NCBI GenBank assembly: GCA_035535315.1
Contig: DATLQD010000101.1
Location: 1-14,454, forward strand
Source: DASQGA01 sp035535315
GTDB lineage: Bacteria; Actinomycetota; Thermoleophilia; Gaiellales; Gaiellaceae
Direction of reading: 5' to 3'
Length of the DNA stretch: 14,454 nucleotides
In this document: piece after piece, positions 1 to 6,331 of the stretch
Numbering within the stretch: the stretch's first letter is position 1
Layout: each line of letters starts with the position of its first letter
Program-made: the position numbers and the translations under genes
The notes under the pieces: generated by a model
The model's input: the letters and a program-made list of their open reading frames with translations, nothing else
What the model was told of the DNA's origin: nothing
The model's database searches: none

Positions 1-116
1 TTCGCAAGCTCGCCCGAAACTCCAGCACCGCGGAGGAGAGGGAGCCCACGCAACCGCGTCAGCCGCTCGCGCAGGCGCAGCTGCTCGGTGTCGCCGGCTT
101 TCGGCTCAGCTGCCAT
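1..116 (-). CDS. accA: Probable acetyl-CoA carboxylase carboxyltransferase alpha subunit, 5' fragment
   Basis: Only the first 38 complete codons are inside the window. The frame is open from an ATG at 116 to the window edge. The start lies inside the end of accD, giving an 11-bp overlap. The peptide is charged and leucine-rich and looks helical, with a segment reading EQLRLRERLTRLRGL. This resembles the helical start of AccA proteins, where a coiled region precedes the crotonase-fold domain. Identity rests mainly on position, since accA commonly follows accD, because no catalytic part is visible. No Shine-Dalgarno sequence precedes the ATG, so translation may depend on coupling to accD. If it is AccA, it would pair with AccD to transfer carboxyl from carboxybiotin to acetyl-CoA. 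It could instead be another gene downstream of accD. Confidence 0.5.
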   Translation of the reverse strand, partial: MAAEPKAGDTEQLRLRERLTRLRGLPLLRGAGVSGELA

Positions 117-951
117 GGTCGAAGAGCGCGAGGAGGCGACCTAGGTAGGGGCGGAGGTCGGGACGGGCGACGATTGCATCGACGTGACCAAAGCGAGCGT
201 TCGACTCGGCCAGGCCAAAATCCTCGGGAAGCTTCTCTCGCGTCGTTTGCTGGACGACACGAGGACCGGTGAAAGCGAGCAGCGCCCCGGGCTCTGCGAC
301 GATGACATCGCCGAGGCTCGCGAAGCTTGCAAGCACTCCCGCGGTCGTGGGATGTGTCATGACGACGATCAGCGGAGCCGGCGCCTCGCGCATGGTATCG
401 ACCGCGCTGACCGTCTTCGGAAGCTGCATGAGGGCGAGGATCCCTTCCTGCATCCGGGCGCCACCCGAGGCGGTGACGCAGACGAGCGGCACGCGCCGCT
501 TCGCGGAGCGCTCTGCCGCGCGAGCAATCTTCTCGCCGACGGCGCTTCCCATCGAACCGCCCATGAATGCGAATTCCATAACGGCAAGCTCGCAAGGGCG
601 ACGCTCGATCGATGCCCCGCCGGCGACGATAGCGTCCCCGAGCCCTGTCGCCAGCTCCGCCTCCGCGATCCTCTCGGTGTACGCCTTCAGGTCGAAAAAG
701 CCGAGCGGGTCGGCCGACCGCAGCCCGGCATCATGTTCGACGAACGTGCCCCCGTCGGTCAGCTGCGCGATCCGGTCGCGCGCTCGCACCGAGAAATGGT
801 GGCCGCAGTGCGGGCAGACCCGAAGGTTGGCGTTCAGCTCGTCGTCTCGGTAATGCGAGCCGCACTTCGGGCACGTGTTCGGATGCTTACCGCCTCCGTG
901 GTCGGAGCGGTCGCCGCGATGCTCGATGGAGACGTCGATACCGCTCGACAT
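106..951 (-). CDS. accD: Acetyl-CoA carboxylase carboxyltransferase beta subunit
   Basis: This 281-residue protein is the beta half of the carboxyltransferase that makes malonyl-CoA from acetyl-CoA and carboxybiotin. The N-terminal zinc ribbon has two CxxC pairs, C27/C30 (CPKC) and C46/C49 (CPHC), as in bacterial AccD. The crotonase-fold body carries the family signatures ASGGARMQEG, LASFASLGDVIVAEPGALLA, and FTGPRVVQQTTREKLPE. Length is near the usual 280 to 300 residues. The first 25 residues are rich in His, Gly and Asp and are not a recognised part of the family. The ATG at 951 has no strong Shine-Dalgarno sequence. The gene lies 24 bp after the arginase-fold gene and overlaps the probable accA by 11 bp. 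It closes the fatty-acid block and would supply malonyl-CoA to FabD encoded upstream. The identity is firm. Confidence 0.96.
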   Translation of the reverse strand: MSSGIDVSIEHRGDRSDHGGGKHPNTCPKCGSHYRDDELNANLRVCPHCGHHFSVRARDRIAQLTDGGTFVEHDAGLRSADPLGFFDLKAYTERIAEAELATGLGDAIVAGGASIERRPCELAVMEFAFMGGSMGSAVGEKIARAAERSAKRRVPLVCVTASGGARMQEGILALMQLPKTVSAVDTMREAPAPLIVVMTHPTTAGVLASFASLGDVIVAEPGALLAFTGPRVVQQTTREKLPEDFGLAESNARFGHVDAIVARPDLRPYLGRLLALFDHGS

Positions 952-975
952 GACGGCGTATCTTAAGGCTCTTCG

Positions 976-1755
976 TTAGAAGCCGAGTGCGGCGGCAAAG
1001 CGGGCGAGTGGCTCCGTGTTTCCCGGGGCCGCAGTTAGTCCCGTCAGTCCCACCCCAGCGAGCGGCTTCGCAGTGGCGACTCGCACCAGGGTCGCAGTCG
1101 CTGCCTCCGTGCTCAGCCCGCCGGGCTCCGGCATGAACGGGACAACCTCCTGGTCGGGCTCGAGGACGTCACAGTCGAAGGCGACGTAGACGGCGTCAGC
1201 TCCTTCAAGGGCAGGGCCGAGGCCCTCGTAGTCCAGGCGCAGCCCGCTCTCGGCGATGAAGGTCTCCTCCGGCGCGTCGAGGCTCCGAGCACCAACGAGC
1301 ACGGTGTCCTCGGGCGCGATCGTCCCCGAGTCGAGAAGCATGCGGAGCGGCATGCCCCAGAGGTTTCCGCTCGGGGAGCTCTGCACGGTATTCAGGTCGC
1401 CGTGCGCGTCCAGCCAGACGACAGCGAGCCGATTGTGGCGTGCAGCGAGCCCTTCGATCGCGCCGACGTGGGAACAGCAGCAACCACCGAGGACGATCGG
1501 CCGCTCGGGAAGCGAGGCTGCCAGCGCCAGATTCTGCTCGGAAAGAGTGTCTTCCTCGACGACGCCGACCTCGGGATACGGCAAGGGCAGATAGGCAGCC
1601 TCGACCATGGCCTCGCCGCCCTCTCCCCAAGCGCGCGGCACGCGGACGAGCCCGGCGTCGAACTCCCGACCGCACGAATGGCATTCGTACGAACCCTCGA
1701 GCGCGACCGCCGTCAGAGTGCGACAGTGTGGACAACGCGCGCGCAGGCGGCTCAC
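976..1755 (-). CDS. Zinc-ribbon protein with arginase/ureohydrolase-like domain
   Basis: This is a 259-residue protein starting at GTG (1755). Residues 8 to 28 form a small zinc ribbon, C8/C11 (CPHC) and C25/C28 (CHSC). The rest resembles the arginase/agmatinase fold. DAHGD (D116, H118, D120) and FDCD (D194, D196) match five of the six usual manganese ligands. Where arginases have GGDHS, this protein has GGCCCSH (90 to 96); a gapless alignment puts a Cys at the ligand His, with H96 three residues later. The usual GNxHGMP loop reads GNLWGMP, so a catalytic His is Trp. It may therefore bind metal but differ in substrate or activity, and arginase function should not be assumed. It follows a 69-bp gap and lies 24 bp before accD, so it may head an accD-accA transcript. 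Fold assignment is good, function unknown. Confidence 0.8.
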   Translation of the reverse strand: MSRLRARCPHCRTLTAVALEGSYECHSCGREFDAGLVRVPRAWGEGGEAMVEAAYLPLPYPEVGVVEEDTLSEQNLALAASLPERPIVLGGCCCSHVGAIEGLAARHNRLAVVWLDAHGDLNTVQSSPSGNLWGMPLRMLLDSGTIAPEDTVLVGARSLDAPEETFIAESGLRLDYEGLGPALEGADAVYVAFDCDVLEPDQEVVPFMPEPGGLSTEAATATLVRVATAKPLAGVGLTGLTAAPGNTEPLARFAAALGF

Positions 1756-1767
1756 GTGCCCACGGTA

Positions 1768-1773
1768 CCTATA
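1768..1773 (-). promoter_or_regulatory. Possible -10 element before the arginase-fold gene
   Basis: The 69-bp gap between the GNAT gene and the arginase-fold gene contains TATAGG on the minus strand, matching four of six positions of TATAAT and ending 12 nt before the GTG start. No convincing -35 hexamer sits 16 to 18 bp upstream. It is the only promoter-like string in the longest gap of the minus-strand block, so a separate promoter for the arginase-accD-accA section is possible. This is a weak call. Confidence 0.25.
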
Positions 1774-1780
1774 CCGAGAT

Positions 1781-1791
1781 GGTCGGTCGGT
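1781..1791 (+). repeat. 11-mer GGTCGGTCGGT, copy 1
   Basis: GGTCGGTCGGT lies in the GNAT/arginase gap, 25 bp before the arginase start. On the coding (minus) strand it reads ACCGACCGACC. The identical 11-mer in inverse orientation lies directly before birA at 8412..8422. Both copies are in the two best candidate regulatory gaps, so a shared operator is possible, but the string is a simple 4-bp tandem and may be coincidental. Confidence 0.35.
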
Positions 1792-1824
1792 AATTGGCGT
1801 ACCCGCGGGGACGGTGATTGCCGA

Positions 1825-2742
1825 TCAACCATCTAGCCGCTTCTCGTACGTGATCGCCCCGAAGGCGACCCGCATCCCGACCGACTCGTAGAGCCGCGTT
1901 GCACCGGTGTCGTTCTCTGCGTCAACCGCGAGCGCGACCCGGCGCTCGCCCCGCTCCCAGAACGACGCGAACGCGCGCTGGAGCAGCGCCCTCCCGATCC
2001 CCTGACCGCGCGACTCGGGGAGAACGCCGAGCGTTCCGACCCAGCCACCGCCGAACCGCTCCGGAACACAGGAGGCCTCGCCCACCAGCTCGCCACTCCG
2101 GTCCGCGACGAAGAGCATGGCCGGATCGCCGCTACTCACCTCTTTCATGCGCAGCCACCAATCCTCGAAGGTGCGTTCGACGTGGCCCCATGCTCCGGAG
2201 AACGAGCGCTCGAAGACGGCGTGGAAGGCGCGCTCTTCGCCGGAAGCCAGATTGCGGACCTCGACCCCCGGAATCTCGGGTATGACTGGCGGCTCGGTGA
2301 GCTCGACGATCATGCGCATGAATCGGCGGGCCCCGCGGTAGCCCTCCGACTCGAGCAACATCTGGCCGGCCGTGTCACGAAGGCTGACGCCAGTCTGGAC
2401 CATCCCCTTTGACTCGAGCTCTCCCGCCCGCGCCTCCAGCGCGCGTACGAGAAACAGACCGATCCCCCGTCCGGTCGAGTCTGGGTGGACGAATCCGTCA
2501 GTGACCACTCCGCGCGGGTGACGTTCGAGGGCGCCGTAGCCGACGATCCTGCCGCGCTTGCGTACGAGCCAGACGTCCTGATCGGTGTCCATGGTCTCCC
2601 ACTCGCGCACGATGTCCGCGGGGGTCGTCTCGGCCTCACCCTCCTGGACAAGCTCCATCTCAACGATGAGCGCCGCAACCTCCGCCGCATCCTTGGGGCG
2701 GGGGCGCGAGAGCTCGAAGTCATCCGGGAGGCCGGTGCTCAC
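1825..2742 (-). CDS. Tandem-GNAT N-acetyltransferase, MshD-like architecture
   Basis: This 305-residue protein contains two GNAT domains. The first spans roughly residues 10 to 148, with an acetyl-CoA loop TGRGIG (90 to 95) after GFVHPDS. The second spans roughly 158 to 303, with SRGQGIG (244 to 250) after LGVLPE, and the typical end DAENDTGATRLYESVGM. The family uses acetyl-CoA to acetylate amines; the substrate here is not evident. Two fused GNAT domains with this C-terminal motif are also seen in mycothiol synthase MshD, but no other mycothiol gene is here. The GTG start at 2742 shares bases with the HAD stop codon (GTGA, 4-bp overlap), which fixes the start well; the frame is open further upstream, but that part only overlaps the HAD gene. 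It belongs to the fatty-acid transcript by position. Confidence 0.88.
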   Translation of the reverse strand: MSTGLPDDFELSRPRPKDAAEVAALIVEMELVQEGEAETTPADIVREWETMDTDQDVWLVRKRGRIVGYGALERHPRGVVTDGFVHPDSTGRGIGLFLVRALEARAGELESKGMVQTGVSLRDTAGQMLLESEGYRGARRFMRMIVELTEPPVIPEIPGVEVRNLASGEERAFHAVFERSFSGAWGHVERTFEDWWLRMKEVSSGDPAMLFVADRSGELVGEASCVPERFGGGWVGTLGVLPESRGQGIGRALLQRAFASFWERGERRVALAVDAENDTGATRLYESVGMRVAFGAITYEKRLDG

Positions 2743-3407
2743 GCCGGCCGGATGCGGTCGAGCAGGTCCGCAAGGGTCGAGAGCGTCTTGAGCTCCCCCG
2801 CCCGAGGCAGGTCGCTCGTCTCGCCGAGCCTGTTGATCCAGACCGCCGGAACACCAAGCTGGGCTGCGGGAGCGATGTCGTGGAACGTGCTCGCCGCTAC
2901 GTGCACGTGTCGCTCCTTGTTGACGTCGTCGCGCTCGAAGAGCGTCTCCCAATGGCCGTGCGCGGGCTTGTAGGAGCCCGCATCCTTCGCCGTGATGCGC
3001 ACGTCGGCAGGGACTCCGATGGTCTCGAGTGAGGCCTCCAGGAGATCTGGATCGGTGTTGGAGAGGATCGCGATCCGCCACCCTCGCTCTCGGAGCGTCC
3101 GAAGCTCACCAGGCACCTCCGCGAAGACCGGCCACCGCGGCAGCGCATCGCCGAGCGCCTGCTCCTCCGCCGGGTCGAGCTCGAGCCCCTCGCTCTCCGC
3201 CAGGAGGCGAAGCGACTCGGCGAGCACCTGCCGGTAGGGGAGCGCACCGTCGAGCTGCACCCGGGGCTCGATCTCGTGGTAGCGCTCGAGCAGACGGGCA
3301 CCGTCCTCCGCCGGCCAGAGGCGCGCGAGCTCAGAGCCGATCCCCGCGTTCCAGTCGACGAGCGTCCCGTAGCAGTCAAAACTCGCCCAACGCGCCTGCG
3401 CGGGCAT
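2739..3407 (-). CDS. HAD-superfamily hydrolase, haloacid dehalogenase type II-like
   Basis: This 222-residue protein has the HAD motifs in order: motif I FDCYGTLVD with nucleophile D11, motif II LSN (S116, N117), motif III lysine K147 in SYKP, and motif IV region ASTFHDI with D177 and S173. The region following motif I looks like a helical cap, as in L-2-haloacid dehalogenases, and the ending GVPAVWINR is common in that subfamily. These enzymes form an aspartyl-ester intermediate and hydrolyse C-halogen or phosphate bonds; the substrate cannot be read from the sequence. Motif I lacks the second Asp of typical phosphatases (DxYxT rather than DxDxT), which fits the dehalogenase branch. The ATG lies 3 bp after the fabF stop, and the end overlaps the GNAT start by 4 bp. 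Its role beside fabF is unclear. Confidence 0.9.
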   Translation of the reverse strand: MPAQARWASFDCYGTLVDWNAGIGSELARLWPAEDGARLLERYHEIEPRVQLDGALPYRQVLAESLRLLAESEGLELDPAEEQALGDALPRWPVFAEVPGELRTLRERGWRIAILSNTDPDLLEASLETIGVPADVRITAKDAGSYKPAHGHWETLFERDDVNKERHVHVAASTFHDIAPAAQLGVPAVWINRLGETSDLPRAGELKTLSTLADLLDRIRPA

Positions 3408-3410
3408 GGT

Positions 3411-4667
3411 CTACCCGGTGAACTTCTTGATGACGAGGCAGGCGTTGTGCCCGCCGAAGCCGAAGTTGTTCGAGAGGGCGTAGTCGACCTTCGTCTCACG
3501 CGATTCGTTCGGGATGTAGTCAAGGTCGCACGCAGGGTCGGGCTCCTCGTAGTTGATCGTTGGAGGGACCACGTCACGGCCTGCGGCAAAGATGCACGCG
3601 ATCGCCTCGATCGCCCCGGAGGCGCCGAGACAATGCCCGGTGGCGCCTTTGATCGAGGAAATCGGGGTCTTCCGCGCCTTCTCCTCTCCGAGCGCCAGCT
3701 TGATGACCCTCGTCTCACTCGCGTCGCCGAGCGGCGTCGAAGTCCCGTGTGCGTTGACGTAATCGATCTGTTCGGTGTCGACGCCTCCATCTTCGAGCGC
3801 CATCGCCATCGCACGGGCCGGATGACGGCCGGTTGGATCTGGCTCGGTGATGTGCTGGGCGTCGGACGAGACGCCGTAGCCGACAAGCTCGGCGTAGACC
3901 TTCGCGTCCCGCTTCTTCGCGTGCTCGAGCTCCTCGAGCACGACCACTCCAGCGGCCTCGCCCATCACGAAGCCGTCCCGCTGTGCGTCGAAGGGCCGAC
4001 TGGCCTTCTCGGGCTCGGCGTTTCGCCGCGACAGCGCGCGCATGGCGCCGAACCCGCTGATGCCGACCTCGGAGATCCCGGCCTCAGTCCCTCCGGCGAA
4101 CATCACGTCCGCGCGGCCGAGGCGGATTGCGTCCATCGCCTCGCCGATCGCCATGTTGGAGGCGGCGCAGGCGGTGCACTGCGACGCCAGCGGCCCGCGG
4201 GTGCCGAGTTCCATCGAGACCCAGGCAGCACCCATGTTCGGGATGATCGCCGTGATCGAGAGCGGATTGACCCGGTCCGGGCCGCGGGTCACGAGCGTCG
4301 AGTGGCACTCCTCGAAGCTGTGCAGGCCTCCGATGCCGGTGGCCACTGAGGCGCCCGTCCGCTCCGTCTCACCCTCCACGTCGACACCCGAGTCCGCCTC
4401 GGCCATTCTCGCTGCGGCGAGCACCATCTGCGAGAAGCGATCCATCCGGCGCGCCTTGCGGTGCTCCATCCAGTTGGTCGGGTCGAACCCCTTGAGCTCG
4501 CAGGCGAACCTGACGGGATACTCGCTCGCGTCGAAAAGCGTGATCGGGCCGGCGCCGCTCTTTCCGGCGGTCAGATTCTCCCAGAAGCTCTCTGCCGTGT
4601 TCCCGAGCGGCGTCACCGCGCCCACTCCGGTCACGACAACACGCCGACGTCCGTTGTCGCCAGCCAA
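3411..4667 (-). CDS. fabF: 3-oxoacyl-ACP synthase II (beta-ketoacyl-ACP synthase II)
   Basis: This 418-residue condensing enzyme elongates acyl-ACP with malonyl-ACP. The Cys-His-His triad is complete: C167 in TACAAS, H307 in NAHGTSTPLGD, and H345 in KGATGHCLGASG. The ending SNNFGFGGHNA is typical of FabF. The N-terminus reads RRRVVVTGVGAVTPLG, as expected. The start chosen is TTG at 4667, because AGGAGG lies 6 nt before it and nothing earlier in frame is conserved; an in-frame codon 16 residues upstream would extend the protein into the end of fabG. The gene follows fabG by 10 bp, where an acpP gene is often found in such clusters; none is present. It precedes the HAD gene by 3 bp. It acts in the cytoplasm on ACP-bound substrates. 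The identification is firm. Confidence 0.97.
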   Translation of the reverse strand: MAGDNGRRRVVVTGVGAVTPLGNTAESFWENLTAGKSGAGPITLFDASEYPVRFACELKGFDPTNWMEHRKARRMDRFSQMVLAAARMAEADSGVDVEGETERTGASVATGIGGLHSFEECHSTLVTRGPDRVNPLSITAIIPNMGAAWVSMELGTRGPLASQCTACAASNMAIGEAMDAIRLGRADVMFAGGTEAGISEVGISGFGAMRALSRRNAEPEKASRPFDAQRDGFVMGEAAGVVVLEELEHAKKRDAKVYAELVGYGVSSDAQHITEPDPTGRHPARAMAMALEDGGVDTEQIDYVNAHGTSTPLGDASETRVIKLALGEEKARKTPISSIKGATGHCLGASGAIEAIACIFAAGRDVVPPTINYEEPDPACDLDYIPNESRETKVDYALSNNFGFGGHNACLVIKKFTG

Positions 4668-4679
4668 GATCCTCCTCCT
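4665..4679 (-). promoter_or_regulatory. Strong ribosome binding site deciding the fabF TTG start
   Basis: On the minus strand the string TAGGAGGAGGATCTTG holds the fabG stop codon (TAG), a strong AGGAGG motif and the fabF TTG start. AGGAGG ends 6 nt before TTG and overlaps the last two bases of the fabG stop. This makes TTG at 4667 the best supported start. Confidence 0.75.
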
Positions 4680-5418
4680 ACATCCCCAGGCCGCCGTCGA
4701 CGAGCAAGACCTCACCCGTCACGAACCCGGCCTCGTCCGAACACAGAAAGCGTACCGCACCGGCAACGTCCTCCGGCGTCCCGAGCCGGCCGAGCGGCGT
4801 GTTCCCGAGGATCAGATTGCGCACGTCCTCGGGCAGCACCCCGGTCAGCTCCGTGTCGACGTAGCCGGGCGCGATCGCGTTCACGCGGACGCCGCGGTTC
4901 CCGAGTTCCTTCGCCAGCGACTTCGTGAGACCGACGATTCCGGCTTTGGACGCTGCGTAGTTCACCTGCCCGGCGTTCCCATGGAGCCCGACGACGCTCG
5001 TCAGGTTGACGATCGAGCCCGTGCGCCGGCGAATCATCTTGCGGGCCACTGCGCGACACATGTGGAACGTGCCGCGGAGGTTCGTATCGAGGACAGCGTC
5101 CCAATCCTCGTCGCTCATGCGCGCGATCAGCGTGTCGCGGGTGACGCCCGCATTGTTGACGAGAGCATCGATGTCGCCGAGCTCCGACTCGACCCGCTCG
5201 ACGAGAGCCTTCGCCTGCTCGGAATCCGCAACATCCCCGGCGACGGCGATGCCGACGTCGCCGGCGACCGCTTCGGCGGCCTCCGCGTTCGACCGGTAGT
5301 TCACCGCCACGCGCGCGCCGGCCCGGCCAAGCTCGCGGCAGATCGCAGCACCGATCCCGCGGGAACCGCCGGTGACGAGGGCGACCTTGCCTTCAAGGGA
5401 GCAAAAGTCAGGCGGCAG
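4678..5418 (-). CDS. fabG: 3-oxoacyl-ACP reductase, probable CTG start
   Basis: This short-chain dehydrogenase reduces 3-oxoacyl-ACP with NADPH. The Rossmann motif TGGSRGIG (16 to 23), NNAG, and the active-site residues N113, S141, Y154 and K158 are all present (YAASK), with the usual C-terminal GEVLLVDGGLGM. The first in-frame GTG (5310) would remove the whole glycine-rich motif, so the true start is further upstream. No ATG, GTG or TTG exists in frame between the motif and the fabD end. CTG at 5418 lies 6 nt after GAGGAGA and gives 246 residues, with catalytic residues offset by three from E. coli numbering (S138, Y151, K155). It overlaps fabD by 11 bp. A one-base sequencing or assembly error near 5402 could also explain the missing start. 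The product is certain, the start is not. Confidence 0.94.
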   Translation of the reverse strand: MPPDFCSLEGKVALVTGGSRGIGAAICRELGRAGARVAVNYRSNAEAAEAVAGDVGIAVAGDVADSEQAKALVERVESELGDIDALVNNAGVTRDTLIARMSDEDWDAVLDTNLRGTFHMCRAVARKMIRRRTGSIVNLTSVVGLHGNAGQVNYAASKAGIVGLTKSLAKELGNRGVRVNAIAPGYVDTELTGVLPEDVRNLILGNTPLGRLGTPEDVAGAVRFLCSDEAGFVTGEVLLVDGGLGM

Positions 5419-6331
5419 AGAGAGTCTCCTCGAGCTTCCGGAGGGATGCGGGATCGCCGACCGAGATCGTCCGGAGCGACCGGTCGCAACGCCTGACGAG
5501 GCCGCTCAACACCTGACCCGGGCCGATCTCGACGAACATGTCGACGCCCTCCTGCACGAGCGTCGCTACAGCCTGCGTGAACCGGACTGGAGCGGTCAAC
5601 TGCTGGACGAGGAGCTCGCCGAGCCGGTCGGCCGATTCGATCTTCGCGGACACGGTCGACATGAAAGGCGGAGAGGGCTCCTTCCACGAGAGAGCCTCGA
5701 CCGCAGGCCGCAGCCGTTCGGCCGCGCTTGCGACGAGCGGGCTGTGGAAGGCGCCGCCAACACGAAGCTTCACGGTCTTGCGCGCTCCACGTGCCGCCGC
5801 CTCCTCGAGCAGCCGGTCGACGGCGCCGCGTTCGCCTGAGACGACGAGCTGACCAGGGCAGTTGTAGTTCGCGGGCCACACGTTCTCGATCGACCCACAG
5901 AGCTCCTCGACAACCGCGTCCTCTAGGCCGATGATCGCGGCCATCGCACCAGGGTGCTCAGCCGCGGCCGCTGCGGTCGCCTCGCCACGCTCCCGGACCA
6001 GCGCCACAGCCTCGCGGTCGGGAAGAGCTCCGGCTGCTCCGAGGGCCGAGTACTCGCCGACGGAGTGGCCGACCACGACGTCGGCGGAGATCCCTCGCGT
6101 CTCGACGGCGCGGAGGCAGGCCAGCGACGTGGTCACGAGCGCCGGCTGCTGGATCTCGGTGCGGGTCAGCTCCTCGATCGGGCCTTCGAAGCAGATGCGC
6201 GCGATGTCGAACCCGACCGCCTCCGCAGCGTCCTCGTAGACCGCCTGAGCCTCGGGGAAGGCGCCGGCAATCTCTCGGCCCATCCCCACGTCCTGGGAGC
6301 CCTGGCCCGGAAAGCAGAACGCAACCTTCAC
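5408..6331 (-). CDS. fabD: Malonyl-CoA:ACP transacylase
   Basis: This 307-residue enzyme moves malonyl from CoA to acyl carrier protein, supplying FabH and FabF. The N-terminal FPGQGSQ (7 to 13), the nucleophile elbow GHSVGEYSALGAAGAL with S90, R115, and H195 in GGAFHSPLV match the family (S92, R117, H201 in E. coli). The C-terminal motif EIGPGQVLSGLVRR is also typical. Length is close to the usual 308 to 310 residues. The start is GTG at 6331, whose last two bases begin the fabH stop codon (GTGA, 4-bp overlap). The frame is open for 239 codons before this but shows only out-of-frame fabH sequence, so it was not used. The end overlaps the presumed fabG start by 11 bp. The assignment is firm. 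Confidence 0.97.
   Translation of the reverse strand: MKVAFCFPGQGSQDVGMGREIAGAFPEAQAVYEDAAEAVGFDIARICFEGPIEELTRTEIQQPALVTTSLACLRAVETRGISADVVVGHSVGEYSALGAAGALPDREAVALVRERGEATAAAAAEHPGAMAAIIGLEDAVVEELCGSIENVWPANYNCPGQLVVSGERGAVDRLLEEAAARGARKTVKLRVGGAFHSPLVASAAERLRPAVEALSWKEPSPPFMSTVSAKIESADRLGELLVQQLTAPVRFTQAVATLVQEGVDMFVEIGPGQVLSGLVRRCDRSLRTISVGDPASLRKLEETLSAA
5416..5431 (-). promoter_or_regulatory. Ribosome binding site and candidate CTG start of fabG
   Basis: The minus strand reads GAGGAGACTCTCTCTG: a GAGGAGA motif, a 6-nt spacer and CTG. It sits inside the fabD coding end. CTG is the only near-cognate start in frame that leaves the fabG nucleotide-binding motif intact and is preceded by a good Shine-Dalgarno sequence. 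Confidence 0.5.

Noticed and set aside
184..966. Plus-strand open frame of 260 codons opposite accD
   Set aside because: accD has intact zinc and carboxyltransferase motifs on the minus strand; this frame shows no recognisable protein features.
2743..3081. 113-codon upstream extension of the tandem-GNAT frame
   Set aside because: It lies fully inside the HAD gene, its residues are Arg/Gly-rich and unlike GNAT proteins, and the GTGA junction gives a better start.
4042..5496. Long plus-strand open frame (484 codons) opposite fabF, fabG and fabD
   Set aside because: It is the antisense of genes with intact catalytic motifs; long antisense frames are expected at this GC content.
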